DNA of 64,000 nt, from NCBI RefSeq assembly GCF_024171735.1, contig NZ_JAMTCH010000008.1, positions 90,893 to 154,892 on the forward strand, given 5' to 3'. A program made the translations under genes and the position numbers. This DNA is from Prauserella alba. Lineage in GTDB: Bacteria; Actinomycetota; Actinomycetes; Mycobacteriales; Pseudonocardiaceae. The notes under the pieces are model-generated. The model did not search any database. It worked only from the letters and a program-made list of their open reading frames with translations, and was not told the origin of the DNA. Below are positions 34,386 through 43,293 of the stretch, piece by piece (within the stretch, counting starts at the first letter, position 1; every line of letters begins with the position of its first letter).

Positions 34386-34727
34386 TCACTCCCGCCCGGC
34401 ACGCAGGCGCTGGGAGAGCTCGTCGACCACGAGTGTCGAACGGTCGACGCCGCCGGTCCGGTAGGCGGCCCGCCCGAACAGCTGCGACAGCACGGGCGCG
34501 GTGATGACCTGGAACAGCCCCGCGAGCACAAGGCCGACCGCGAAGTGCGGTTCGAGGCGCACCGCCGTGCCCGCGAGGATGAGCAGCAGCCCGAGTGTCT
34601 GCGGCTTCGTCGCCGCCTGCAGCCTGCTCAGCGTGTCCGGCAGCCGCACCATGCCCCACGCCCCGATCACGCAGAACAGCGCCCCCGAGACGAGGAGCAC
34701 CGCACTGATCCAGTCCCGCACGCTCAT
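34386..34727 (-). CDS. mrpG: Na+/H+ antiporter subunit G (MrpG)
   Basis: A 113-residue membrane protein with three helices, the MrpG/PhaG/MnhG plan: VSGALFCVIGAWGMVRLPDTLSRLQAATKPQTLG is the family hallmark (positions about 13-46). The C-terminal tail is short and polar. ATG 34727 overlaps mrpF by four bases. It is the last gene of a complete mrpABCDEFG operon. Confidence 0.93.
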   Translation of the reverse strand: MSVRDWISAVLLVSGALFCVIGAWGMVRLPDTLSRLQAATKPQTLGLLLILAGTAVRLEPHFAVGLVLAGLFQVITAPVLSQLFGRAAYRTGGVDRSTLVVDELSQRLRAGRE

Positions 34728-34990
34728 CGGTACTCCTCCCTGCGCTCCACGAGCCGCACCACCGAGATCGTGCCCACGAACCCGAGCAGCGCGACCGCCA
34801 CGATCAGGGCGATGTAGATGCCACGGGAGGACATCGCCATGCCCACCGCCGTGCCCGCGACGATCAACACCACCAGCACGTCCACGGCGAGGATCCGGTC
34901 GAGGGTGCGCGGGCCGCGCACGATGCGCAGCAACGTCAGCAGGCCTGCCAGCCCGAGCAGGCCGAACGTGATCGCGAATACGATGGTCAT
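34724..34990 (-). CDS. mrpF: Na+/H+ antiporter subunit F (MrpF)
   Basis: An 88-residue protein with three membrane helices. RIVRGPRTLDRILAVD is the conserved MrpF loop. The ATG at 34990 overlaps the mrpE stop by four bases. It is part of the small-subunit module of the Mrp complex. Confidence 0.93.
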   Translation of the reverse strand: MTIVFAITFGLLGLAGLLTLLRIVRGPRTLDRILAVDVLVVLIVAGTAVGMAMSSRGIYIALIVAVALLGFVGTISVVRLVERREEYR

Positions 34991-35739
34991 CGGCCCTCCC
35001 GCCGGTTCTCGTCGAAGTCACCGGGGTCGTCCCCGCCGTCACGGTCGTGGTCGTTCTCCCGGGTTGCGGCCCCGTGGAACTCGGCGTCACCGGACTCAGC
35101 GCCGCGGGACTGGGCCTCCGACGCGGCGACCGCCTCGATAGGGGACGGCCGTTGGGGCTTGCGAACCGCCGAGCGGTCCCGCTGCCGTTTGGCCTCCTGG
35201 GCACGGCTTCGCGCCGCAGGTGCCTCCGTCTCGTCGCCGAACGCCCACACGGCGACGCGCTGCATGTCGATCACGTCGTCGTATGCCTTGTGGGCATCCT
35301 CGGCGGTACGCACCCCGCTCGCGTACACGTACCAGATACCGCCGGGCCGGTCGATCTGCAGCACGAACTTGCCCGGCGCGAGCGACACGACATTCGCGGC
35401 CGAGGCGATGATGTGGTCGACGTCGGACAGCACCGGAACCGCGATGATCGCCGCCGACACCTTGGCCGAGTTCCGGACGGTGTCCGCGACGAACCGCAGC
35501 GCCGAGCCGAACAGGTCGGCCAGGACGTACACGGTCAGCACGACCAGCCGCCACGGCCTACGGAAGATGTTCCATCGGTGCGACGGCAACGGGAACAGTA
35601 CGAGAACGAGGAGCGCAACGACGAGGCCGTACACCGCCGTCGCCACGTCGAACGTGCCCCACAGCAGCATCCAGACGACGACGAGCCAGATCACCAGTGA
35701 GGGCGCGACGCGGGTTCCGTGCGTGCTGCGCCTCGACAT
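34987..35739 (-). CDS. mrpE: Na+/H+ antiporter subunit E (MrpE) with long polar tail
   Basis: A 250-residue subunit. LLWGTFDVATAVYGLVVAL and VYVLADLFGSALRFV are conserved MrpE stretches, and SLAPGKFVLQIDRPGGIWYVY matches the C-terminal soluble part. About 80 residues after the core (from about residue 170) are Asp/Glu/Arg-rich and low-complexity, longer than in most MrpE proteins (about 160 residues). The start ATG 35739 touches the mrpD stop. Confidence 0.9.
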   Translation of the reverse strand: MSRRSTHGTRVAPSLVIWLVVVWMLLWGTFDVATAVYGLVVALLVLVLFPLPSHRWNIFRRPWRLVVLTVYVLADLFGSALRFVADTVRNSAKVSAAIIAVPVLSDVDHIIASAANVVSLAPGKFVLQIDRPGGIWYVYASGVRTAEDAHKAYDDVIDMQRVAVWAFGDETEAPAARSRAQEAKRQRDRSAVRKPQRPSPIEAVAASEAQSRGAESGDAEFHGAATRENDHDRDGGDDPGDFDENRREGR

Positions 35740-37271
35740 CAGCCGTCCCCCTCACCGAGCACGGCGGAGCGGTAGCCCTCGTCGTGCAGCAGGTCGTTGG
35801 CGGCGCGCTCGCTCATGTCTGCGAGGGGACCGGCGAACACGGCGATCAGCACGCTGATCAGGACGAGGCCGCCGGTCGCACCGAGCATGGCCGTCGAGGT
35901 CGAGCCCGTTCCCACCGTCACGTCGTCGTTCGGATCGTCGTCGGGCAACGGTTCGGCCGGGGGGCCCCAGAACGCGCCGACCCAGATCTTCGTGACCGCG
36001 TACAGCGTCAGCAGGCTCGTCACGACGGCGCCGGCGGTCACGGCGATCGCCATCGGAGTGCCGACCTCCGCACCCGCCTGCAGGAGGGCGATCTTGGCCA
36101 CGAACCCGGAGAACGGCGGAAGGCCGGCCAGGCTCATCGCTGGAATCGCGAACAGCACCGCCACCAGTGGATAACCCCTGGCGACCCCGGACATCGCCTG
36201 CAACGACACGGTGCCGGTGTGCCGCGTCACGAGACCACTGACCAGGAACAACGCGCCCTGCACGGTGATGTGGTGCACGACGTAGAGGATCACACCGGCC
36301 AGCCCGATCACGGTGAACAGCGCCAGGCCGAACAGCATGTATCCGATGTGGCTGACGAGCAGGAACGACAGCATACGGTTGAGGTCGTTCTGCGCGATCG
36401 CTCCCAGTGCTCCGACGAGCATCGTCACGAGCGCCACACCGAGTAATACGGCCCAGCTGTCCTCGTGCACGAACACGAGCGTCTGCGTACGGATCAGCGC
36501 GTACACGCCGACCTTCGTCAGCAGTGCCGCGAACACGGCGGTGATCGGCGCGGGTGCCGTCGGATAGCTGTCGGGCAACCAGAAGTGCAGCGGCACGATT
36601 GCCGCCTTGATACCGAAGACGATGACGATGAACAGCGCGAGGCTCGACTGCACCCCCGCGGGCAGTGCCGCTATCTTGTCCGGCATCGCTGCGAGGTTGA
36701 CCGTGCCCGTCGCCGTGTACACCAGGGCGATCATCGTGATGAACAGCAGCGACGACGTGAGGCTGACGATCACGTACGTCATGCTCGGCCGGACTCGCTG
36801 GGCGGTGACTCGCCGGGTGATCAGCACGTACGACGCGCCGAGCATCATCTCGAACGCGACGAACAGGTTGAACAGGTCGCCGGTCAGGTAGGCCAGGGAC
36901 ACGCCAGCGCACAGCACCAGGTACATCGGGTGGAACGCGGTCGAGGCTGTTGTCCGCCCGAAGTCGGTGATGCGCTGGCCGACCGAGAAGATCAGCACGG
37001 CGAGCGTGACGAGCGCGGAGACCAGCAGCAACAACGACGACAGCCGGTCGGCGACGAGGGTGATCCCGAACGGCGGACCGTACCCGCCCAGGCGCAGGAC
37101 AACCGGCCCTTCGCTGTCGGCACGCACGAGCAGTACCGCGGCGACCGCGGCGATGACGGTCAGCACCACGACGCCCATCAGTCGCTGCACGCGTGGAGAG
37201 CGGCCCGCGACCAGTGAGAGTGCCGCCGCCAACAACGGCAGCAACACGGGAAGTGCGACGAGGAAGGTCAT
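35739..37271 (-). CDS. mrpD: Na+/H+ antiporter subunit D (MrpD)
   Basis: A 510-residue homologue of complex I antiporter subunits (NuoN/NuoM-like), with about 14 helices. DLFNLFVAFEMMLGASYVLI carries the conserved membrane Glu, and GIKAAIVPLHFWLPDSYPTAP holds the conserved Lys/His helix of the proton channel. The C-terminal loop is acidic (EPLPDDDPNDDVT). It starts at ATG 37271, overlapping mrpC by four bases. It forms one of the two ion-channel subunits of the complex. Confidence 0.93.
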   Translation of the reverse strand: MTFLVALPVLLPLLAAALSLVAGRSPRVQRLMGVVVLTVIAAVAAVLLVRADSEGPVVLRLGGYGPPFGITLVADRLSSLLLLVSALVTLAVLIFSVGQRITDFGRTTASTAFHPMYLVLCAGVSLAYLTGDLFNLFVAFEMMLGASYVLITRRVTAQRVRPSMTYVIVSLTSSLLFITMIALVYTATGTVNLAAMPDKIAALPAGVQSSLALFIVIVFGIKAAIVPLHFWLPDSYPTAPAPITAVFAALLTKVGVYALIRTQTLVFVHEDSWAVLLGVALVTMLVGALGAIAQNDLNRMLSFLLVSHIGYMLFGLALFTVIGLAGVILYVVHHITVQGALFLVSGLVTRHTGTVSLQAMSGVARGYPLVAVLFAIPAMSLAGLPPFSGFVAKIALLQAGAEVGTPMAIAVTAGAVVTSLLTLYAVTKIWVGAFWGPPAEPLPDDDPNDDVTVGTGSTSTAMLGATGGLVLISVLIAVFAGPLADMSERAANDLLHDEGYRSAVLGEGDG

Positions 37272-37741
37272 CGGAGCCGGGCCTCCTCGTCGTCTTCACC
37301 GGGCCGGCTCTCCGGTGCCTCCGGCGCCTCGAAGCCGGCGACCCGCTCACTCTCGGGCGTTTCCTCCTCGACCTCCCGGGCGGCACGTTCGGCCGCGGCG
37401 ATACGGCGGTCCTCGACGTCGTCCTGAACCTCGTCGTGGCCGAGGAGCGCCCACGACCGGTAGGCCAGCGCGAGCAGGAACGTCGTGAGCGCGAAGGTGA
37501 TCACGATCGCCGTGAGCGCGAGCGCCTGCGGGAGCGGGTCGACCATCGCCTCGAGCACGGCGGTGCCCGCGAACGTCGGCTCACCGGGCGGGCCGCCCGC
37601 CACCTGCAGGAACAGATTCGCCCCGTGGCCGAGAATTACGATGCCCAGGATCACACGCATCAACGAGCGCTGCATGAGCAGGTAGAAACCGATGGAGTAG
37701 AGGCCGGCGAGAGTCACGGCCATGGTGATGTTGATGGTCAC
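37268..37741 (-). CDS. mrpC: Na+/H+ antiporter subunit C (MrpC)
   Basis: A 157-residue NuoK-like subunit with three helices: VTLAGLYSIGFYLLMQRSLMRVILG, GHGANLFLQVAGG and DPLPQALALTAIVITFALTTF are the family hallmarks. The C-terminal about 45 residues are acidic and Arg/Glu-rich, an unusual extension. The start is uncertain: GTG 37741 or GTG 37747; the first is chosen because the TGAGG spacing fits. Confidence 0.9.
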   Translation of the reverse strand: MTINITMAVTLAGLYSIGFYLLMQRSLMRVILGIVILGHGANLFLQVAGGPPGEPTFAGTAVLEAMVDPLPQALALTAIVITFALTTFLLALAYRSWALLGHDEVQDDVEDRRIAAAERAAREVEEETPESERVAGFEAPEAPESRPGEDDEEARLR

Positions 37742-37748
37742 GACCACC

Positions 37749-38318
37749 TCACCCTCTCTCCTCCTCGAGCTCCTCGTCGTCGACACCGGGGCCGCCGACC
37801 TCCGTGCCCGCACCGATGGTGCGCAGCAGATCCACGACGACACCGATGATCAGCAGATAGACGCCGAGATCGAGTAGCAGGTTCGACGTGATCTTGAGCT
37901 CGCCCAGGACGGGCAGGTGCAGCTTCCAGACCGCCGATGCGAGCACGGGGTCGCCGAGCAGGACCGGTGCGAGTGCGGTGAGCACGGCGATGGCCAGGCC
38001 GGTGCCGATGACCACGGGAGGACGCACCCGCACCATCATCGACAGCTCGGCACTGCCGCCGGCGACATAGCGGAGCACGAACGCCAGCGCCGCGACCAAT
38101 CCACCGCTGAAGCCTCCGCCCGCGTTGTTGTGCCCGGCGAGCAGCAGATACACGGAGAACACGAGCACCGTCGGGAACAGGACCCGGGCCAGGACCTCGA
38201 GCAACATCGACCGTGGCCACGAGTAGGCGTCCTGCTCGGTCATCAGCCAGCGCTCGCGGGGCGTGTCCCATTCCGTCCACGGCACAGGCTTACGTGCGTC
38301 GTCAGGGCGATCGCTCAC
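37749..38318 (-). CDS. mrpB: Na+/H+ antiporter subunit B (MrpB)
   Basis: A 189-residue subunit. LARVLFPTVLVFSVYLLLAGHNNAGGGFSGGLVAA (about 45-80) is the MrpB domain hallmark, followed by helices up to DLGVYLLIIGVVVDLL. GTG 38318 overlaps the mrpA stop by four bases. It belongs to the MrpA-C half of the complex. Confidence 0.92.
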   Translation of the reverse strand: MSDRPDDARKPVPWTEWDTPRERWLMTEQDAYSWPRSMLLEVLARVLFPTVLVFSVYLLLAGHNNAGGGFSGGLVAALAFVLRYVAGGSAELSMMVRVRPPVVIGTGLAIAVLTALAPVLLGDPVLASAVWKLHLPVLGELKITSNLLLDLGVYLLIIGVVVDLLRTIGAGTEVGGPGVDDEELEEERG

Positions 38319-40678
38319 GACCTCACCTCCGGCGCCTCACCCGCGGTGTCGTCTGCGGCACCGGAACCCCCGGTTGCGGGGCGCTCGCCGGAGCCCCCGC
38401 GTCTCCGCGACCTCGCCAGGATGAGACTGGCCCCGCCGGTGGCCGCCACTGCCAGCACGGTGATCTCACCGATCGTGTCGAAAGCGCGGAAGTCGACGAT
38501 GATCGCGTTGACCACATTCGTCGCGCCCGTCTCGTCCTCGGCACGCTCGATGTACTGTCGGCTCGCCTCCGGCATGCCCTCGGTGTAGCCCGAGTACAGC
38601 ACTGCGAGCACCGCCACGAACGTGCCCGCGGTTCCGGCGATGGCCGCCTTCACCCAACGGCCGTGCACGTACGCCTTGTCCTCGCTGAAGCGGGGCGGGA
38701 AGCGGCGGATGACGAACACGAACACGACGAGCGTGAGCGTCTCCACCAGAAACTGCGCCAGCGCGAGGTCGGCACCACCGTCGACGACGAACCACGCGCC
38801 GATTCCGTATCCGACGACACCCGCGAGCAGCACCGCGGTGAGCCGACGTCGGGCCAGCAAGGAGGTGCCGGCGGCGATGAGCACCAGCAACGTGATCGGG
38901 ACCTGGAGCCAGTTGTCGAACAGCCGCAGCTCCCCGAACCCGACGTCGCCCGCGACCAGCCCTGCGCCGGGGACGACGACGAGCGTGGTGAGGATGACGC
39001 CCAGGTACACCGGTAGGGAACCGACCTGGATACGACCGGTGACACCCCGTGCCAGGGCCTCGAGACCGTCGATCGACCTGCCGTACCAGCTCTGCGCACG
39101 CAGTGGCGCGGGAATGTGTCCGCCGAGCCGCTGCACACCGGCATAGCGGTGCACGAGGACACCGGCGACGACGATGCCGACGCTGATCATCAGCGCGGGT
39201 GTGATGCCGTGCCACAACGCCAGGTGATATCCCGGGTCACTGCCGTAACGGTCGGCGTAGCCTGCCTCGATCGGCTCGATCACGTCCGGCACGATCGCGA
39301 GGGCGAGTCCGGCGAGTGAGGGAACAGCCACCATGCCGGTCATGATGCGTCCGCACGGCACGGGAGCCGACGGAGCCATGTCGGGTTTGGTGCCGAACGC
39401 GCCGCGGAGAAAACGCAGGCTGTAGACCACCGTCAGTACGGAACCGACCGCGACACCGACGCCCACGACACGGTCGACGGTGCCACCTTCGAACAGCGCC
39501 TCGAGCGCGACCTCCTTGCCGATGAAACCCAGCAGCGGCGGCAGGCCGGCCATGGACAGCAGAGCGAACGTCGCCAAGGTCGTGAGCACCCGCCACTGCC
39601 TGCCGAGACCGGACAGCTCCCGGATGTCCCGAGTGCCCGCACGTTTGTCGATGATGCCCACGGTCAGGAACAGCGCGGATTTGAACAGGCCGTGCGCAAG
39701 GATCAGCGTGCCCGCCGCGAGCGCCGACATCCAGGTGCCGGATCCGAGCATGACCATGAGGAAACCGAGCTGGCTGATCGTGCCGTAGGCCAACAGCGTC
39801 TTGAGATCGTACTGGCGCAGCGCGCGGAACCCGCCGAGCAGCATCGTCCACAGCCCGCACACGACGATGGGAATCCACCACGCGGGATGGTCGGCGAACG
39901 CCGGCGAGAACCGGGCGACGAGGTACACACCCGCCTTCACCATCGCGGCCGCGTGCAGGTACGCACTGACCGGTGTCGGCGCGACCATCGCACTCGGCAG
40001 CCACGGGTGGAAGGGCACCTGCGCGGACTTGGTCAGCGCACCGAGCAGGACCAGCATGAGTGCCGCGGTCACGATGCCACCCGACGGTGGGGCGGCCAGG
40101 ATCTCCGAGATCCGCATCGTGCCCGCGGCGGTGCCCAGGAGGATCAGTCCGAGCAGCATCGCCAACCCGCCGAGAGTCGTCACCAGCAGCGCCTGCGTCG
40201 CGGAGGTGCGCAGTCGTTTCGCGACACCGTCCCCGCCGACGAGCAGGAACGAGCACACCGTGGTGAGCTCCCAGAACAGGTACAGCGAGATGACGTCGTC
40301 CGCCAGGACCAGTCCGAGCATCGCGCCGGCGAACGTCACCAGCAGCGCCGAGTCCCGCGCAGCTGTCCGGTGATCGCCGGGCTTGGCGTACCGGGAGTAG
40401 TAGACGAGCACGACGGCACCGATGCCGCTGATCAGCAGGATCAGCAACAGGGACAGTTCGTCGAGGCGGGCAGTGAACTCGAGGCCGATGACGGGCGCCC
40501 AGGCCAGTGTCTCCAGCGGCGGAGCACCACTGACGGCCTCACCACCCCTGAACAGTGCGTAGACCAGGGTTGCAGCCGGCGCCAGGGCGCCGACGACGAA
40601 GGCCGCTCTGCCGTAGCGGCGGGCGATCAGCGGCACGACCGCGGCGACTGCGAAGTGCGCCAAGATCGCCACCAGCAC
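38315..40678 (-). CDS. mrpA: Na+/H+ antiporter subunit A (MrpA)
   Basis: A 787-residue subunit with about 20 helices. The NuoL-like channel module has ADDVISLYLFWELTTVCSFLL (conserved Glu) and TKSAQVPFHPWLPSAMVAPTPVSAYLHAA. The C-terminal part (about 600-760) resembles the MrpB-like domain usually fused to MrpA (DLALAQFLVETLTLVVFVFVIRRFP). GTG 40678 is the start. It is the first gene of the seven-gene operon; the complex exports Na+ for protons and supports alkali or salt tolerance. Confidence 0.95.
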   Translation of the reverse strand: MLVAILAHFAVAAVVPLIARRYGRAAFVVGALAPAATLVYALFRGGEAVSGAPPLETLAWAPVIGLEFTARLDELSLLLILLISGIGAVVLVYYSRYAKPGDHRTAARDSALLVTFAGAMLGLVLADDVISLYLFWELTTVCSFLLVGGDGVAKRLRTSATQALLVTTLGGLAMLLGLILLGTAAGTMRISEILAAPPSGGIVTAALMLVLLGALTKSAQVPFHPWLPSAMVAPTPVSAYLHAAAMVKAGVYLVARFSPAFADHPAWWIPIVVCGLWTMLLGGFRALRQYDLKTLLAYGTISQLGFLMVMLGSGTWMSALAAGTLILAHGLFKSALFLTVGIIDKRAGTRDIRELSGLGRQWRVLTTLATFALLSMAGLPPLLGFIGKEVALEALFEGGTVDRVVGVGVAVGSVLTVVYSLRFLRGAFGTKPDMAPSAPVPCGRIMTGMVAVPSLAGLALAIVPDVIEPIEAGYADRYGSDPGYHLALWHGITPALMISVGIVVAGVLVHRYAGVQRLGGHIPAPLRAQSWYGRSIDGLEALARGVTGRIQVGSLPVYLGVILTTLVVVPGAGLVAGDVGFGELRLFDNWLQVPITLLVLIAAGTSLLARRRLTAVLLAGVVGYGIGAWFVVDGGADLALAQFLVETLTLVVFVFVIRRFPPRFSEDKAYVHGRWVKAAIAGTAGTFVAVLAVLYSGYTEGMPEASRQYIERAEDETGATNVVNAIIVDFRAFDTIGEITVLAVAATGGASLILARSRRRGGSGERPATGGSGAADDTAGEAPEVRS

Positions 40679-40775
40679 CCGGTTTCACCGCCCTCGCTCG
40701 ACCCGCCGTACCCACATCCTACGAAGTGGGTGATCACTCCGCGCGACCGGCCGAAATGGACTGCCGATGCATTCG

Positions 40776-40799
40776 CCGACGCATCGGCCGGTGCGTCGG
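40776..40799. promoter_or_regulatory. inverted repeat upstream of the KhtT-like gene
   Basis: CCGACGCA (40776-40783) and TGCGTCGG (40792-40799) form perfect eight-base arms around TCGGCCGG, about 50 bases before the KhtT-like start and in the divergent gap with mrpA. A smaller pair, CCCAC...GTGGG, lies near 40710-40729. It may be an operator for one or both antiporter systems; no regulator gene is adjacent. Confidence 0.4.
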
Positions 40800-40847
40800 C
40801 ACCGTCCGCGAGGACCGTCCCCGCTCCGCGAGGGTTACGGTGGAGGC

Positions 40848-41330
40848 GTGAACGTCGAAGTGACTCCACTGCCGGGCATCGGTGTCCGGAAGGAATTCGT
40901 CGCGGGCAACGGCCGCCGAGTCGGCGTCGTCAGCCACCGCGACGGCACGACCGACCTCATCGTCTCCAAGTCGGACGACCCCGACGCGTGCCAGGCGTCG
41001 CTGCCGCTGACGCCCGACGAGGCCGGTGCGCTGGCGAACCTGCTCGGGGCACCACAGCTGGTCGCGCAGCTCACGGAGGAACACAAGGAGCTGCCCGGCA
41101 TCAGTACGCGCCAGCTGACCATCAAGTCCGCGTCGCCCTACGACGGCCGGTCGCTGGCCGACACCGAGATCCGCACCCGGACGGGCGTGTCCGTCGTCGC
41201 GGTGATGCGCGCGGGCCAGATCCATCCGTCCCCCACTCCGGACTTCGTGTTCACGGCGGGAGACCTCGTCGTGGCCGTCGGCACGGCGGAGGGACTCGAC
41301 GCGGCGACGAAGATCCTCCACCAGGGGTGA
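40848..41330 (+). CDS. TrkA-C domain regulatory subunit of K+/H+ antiporter (KhtT-like)
   Basis: A 160-residue cytosolic protein. The N-terminal half has VTPLPGIGVRKEFVAGNGRRVGVV, as in KhtT. The C-terminal TrkA-C (RCK_C) domain begins around residue 80 and includes SLADTEIRTRTGVSVVAVMRAGQ and FTAGDLVVAVGT; TrkA-C domains of KhtT bind nucleotides such as c-di-AMP in Bacillus. The start is GTG 40848. It ends ten bases before the antiporter gene and presumably gates it. Confidence 0.88.
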   Translation: MNVEVTPLPGIGVRKEFVAGNGRRVGVVSHRDGTTDLIVSKSDDPDACQASLPLTPDEAGALANLLGAPQLVAQLTEEHKELPGISTRQLTIKSASPYDGRSLADTEIRTRTGVSVVAVMRAGQIHPSPTPDFVFTAGDLVVAVGTAEGLDAATKILHQG

Positions 41331-41339
41331 CGGCCCGCC

Positions 41340-42518
41340 GTGGACCACACCGCACTCGCTCTCATCGAGCTCGGCGCGGTCTTCTTCCTGCTCGGCGCCC
41401 TCGGTAGGGTCGCACAGCGGATCGGCATGTCACCGATCCCGCTGTACCTGGTGGGCGGGCTGTTCTTCGGTGAGGGCGGCGTCATCGAGCTGGGCGACAT
41501 CGGCCAGTTCACGCACCTGGCCAGCGAGATCGGCGTCGTGCTGCTGTTGCTGCTACTGGGGCTCGAGTACTCGGCGGCCGAACTCGTCGGCGGGATGAAA
41601 CGCTCCTGGCTGGCGGGCGTCGTCGACATCGTGGCCAACGCGGCGCCGGGCGCGGTGGTCGCGCTGCTGCTGGGGTGGGGCCCGATCGGCGCACTCGTGC
41701 TCGCCGGTGTCACCTACATCTCCTCGTCCGGCATCATCGCCAAGGTCCTCGGCGACCTGGGACGGCTCGGTAACCGCGAAACCCCGGTCGTGCTGTCGAT
41801 CCTGGTGTTCGAGGACCTGGCGATGGCGGTGTACCTGCCGATCCTGACCGCGGTCCTCGGCGGGGTGAGCCTGCTGGGCGGCCTGACGGCCGTGGGTGTC
41901 TCGTTGCTGGTCATCTCGGTGGTGCTGGTGATCGCGATCAGGTACGGGCGGTTCGTGTCGGCGATCGTGGACAGTGACGACCGCGAGGTCTTCCTGCTCC
42001 GCGTCTTCGGCGCCGCACTGCTGGTGGCGGGGTTGGCACAGGCACTGCAGGTGTCGGCGGCCGTGGGCGCGTTCCTGCTCGGCATCGCCATCTCGGGGTC
42101 GACCGCGGAGAACGCCACCCGGCTGCTGGAACCGCTGCGCGACCTGTTCGCGGCCGTGTTCTTCGTCGTGTTCGGGCTGAACACCGATCCCGCGTCGATC
42201 CCGCCGGTGCTGGCCTGGGCCGTCGTGCTCGCGGCGGTGACGACGATGACGAAGATCGGCACCGGGTGGTGGGCAGCGCGGCGCTCCGGAGTCGGCAGGC
42301 TCGGCCGGGCACGAGCGGGTGCGGCACTCGTGGCTCGCGGGGAGTTCTCCATCGTCATCGCCGGGCTCGCGGTGAGCGCGGGCGCCGTCGAGGGCGAGCT
42401 CGCCGCACTCGCCACGGCGTACGTGCTGCTGATGGCGATCCTCGGCCCCACAGCGGCCCGCGTCGTCGAGCCGGTGGCCCGGCGCCTGCAGCCACGTCCG
42501 GCGACGACCGGTTCGTGA
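41340..42518 (+). CDS. CPA2 family monovalent cation/H+ antiporter (KhtU/KefB-like)
   Basis: A 392-residue membrane transporter with about 12-13 helices. EIGVVLLLLLLGLEYSAAELV, YISSSGIIAKVLGDLGRLGNRE and SILVFEDLAMAVYLPILTAV (with the conserved ED pair) are CPA2 hallmarks; there is no C-terminal RCK domain, which is supplied in trans by the upstream TrkA-C protein. The start is GTG 41340. It probably extrudes K+ or Na+ for protons. Confidence 0.9.
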   Translation: MDHTALALIELGAVFFLLGALGRVAQRIGMSPIPLYLVGGLFFGEGGVIELGDIGQFTHLASEIGVVLLLLLLGLEYSAAELVGGMKRSWLAGVVDIVANAAPGAVVALLLGWGPIGALVLAGVTYISSSGIIAKVLGDLGRLGNRETPVVLSILVFEDLAMAVYLPILTAVLGGVSLLGGLTAVGVSLLVISVVLVIAIRYGRFVSAIVDSDDREVFLLRVFGAALLVAGLAQALQVSAAVGAFLLGIAISGSTAENATRLLEPLRDLFAAVFFVVFGLNTDPASIPPVLAWAVVLAAVTTMTKIGTGWWAARRSGVGRLGRARAGAALVARGEFSIVIAGLAVSAGAVEGELAALATAYVLLMAILGPTAARVVEPVARRLQPRPATTGS

Positions 42519-42536
42519 CCCGCATCCGTCCCCGGC

Positions 42537-43148
42537 TCAGCGTGCCGCGCGGATGATCGCGCGGCCTGCGGCCAAGAGCGTCTGCGCCCGTGTCTCGCCG
42601 GAGCCGCCCAGGTCGCCGTGGACCATCGCCCCGTCACGCAGCATCATCAGCTGCTCGGGAACGGCCGGGTCGGTGACGCCGAGCTCGCCCAGCTGCTCCT
42701 GCAGCAGCCCGGCGAACCACGCGCGGTGGGCGGCCACGGCCCGTCGCACGACGTGCTCCGGGTCCGCGTACTCGGCGGCGGCGTTGATGTACGGGCAGCC
42801 GCGGAACCCGGGAGCACAGCTGACGGCCGCGAGCTGCTGTGCCAACGCGGTGAGCAGGCCCTCCGGGTCGCCCGCGTGCCGCACGCGGAGCACCTCGACC
42901 GCTTCGCGCTCGACGGACGCGCGCAGTTCGAGGTAGGCGACGACCAGGTCGTCCTTCGTCGGGAAGTGCCGGTAGAACGTCACCTTGCTCACGCTCGCGG
43001 CGGCGATGATCCGGTCGGCGCTGACGGCGCGGATGCCCTCGGCGTAGAACAACTCGTCCGCCACGTCCAGGATCCGATCCCGCACCGGCAGCTGCGCTCG
43101 CCCCGGCGCCGCTCCCGCGGCCCGTCGCTCGCTCGTTCGCGGCGCCAT
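42537..43148 (-). CDS. TetR family transcriptional regulator of the Ohr-like gene
   Basis: A 203-residue TetR protein. The helix-turn-helix around residues 25-65 has FYAEGIRAVSADRIIAAASVSKVTFYRHFPTKDDLV. The ligand domain has Cys residues in SCAPGFRGCPYINAAAEY; this RGCP motif is common in a TetR subgroup and could sense oxidants, but is not proof. ATG 43148 follows GGGAGG; an in-frame start at 43166 is also possible. It is divergent from the Ohr-like gene and probably represses it, whereas ohr genes are usually controlled by MarR-type OhrR. Confidence 0.88.
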   Translation of the reverse strand: MAPRTSERRAAGAAPGRAQLPVRDRILDVADELFYAEGIRAVSADRIIAAASVSKVTFYRHFPTKDDLVVAYLELRASVEREAVEVLRVRHAGDPEGLLTALAQQLAAVSCAPGFRGCPYINAAAEYADPEHVVRRAVAAHRAWFAGLLQEQLGELGVTDPAVPEQLMMLRDGAMVHGDLGGSGETRAQTLLAAGRAIIRAAR

Positions 43149-43225
43149 CGGTATTCCTCCCGTCATACGGTCCTCCCGCCGGCCGCGCGCAGCGCGTGAC
43201 CAGCGGTCCCGTTCGATGTACCGTC

Positions 43226-43247
43226 GTAGACGTACTAGTTAGTCTAC
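43226..43247. promoter_or_regulatory. candidate TetR operator upstream of ohr-like gene
   Basis: GTAGAC (43226-43231) and GTCTAC (43242-43247) flank a centre with ACTAGT, giving a dyad whose outer arms and core are both symmetric. It is the only AT-rich palindrome in the 145-base divergent gap. It would suit a TetR dimer controlling both genes. Confidence 0.7.
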
Positions 43248-43293
43248 ATCAGGTCGAAGCTCTATATCGGGCCAAGGCGAGGAGGAGAACCCC

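Noticed and set aside
35739..40678. NADH dehydrogenase (complex I) genes
   Set aside because: The NuoL/N/K-like proteins occur in the exact A to G order with MrpE, F and G and no Nuo hydrophilic subunits.
40679..40847. c-di-AMP riboswitch upstream of the KhtT-like gene
   Set aside because: The 169-base gap has small inverted repeats but I could not find the conserved ydaO cores; a covariance-model search would decide.
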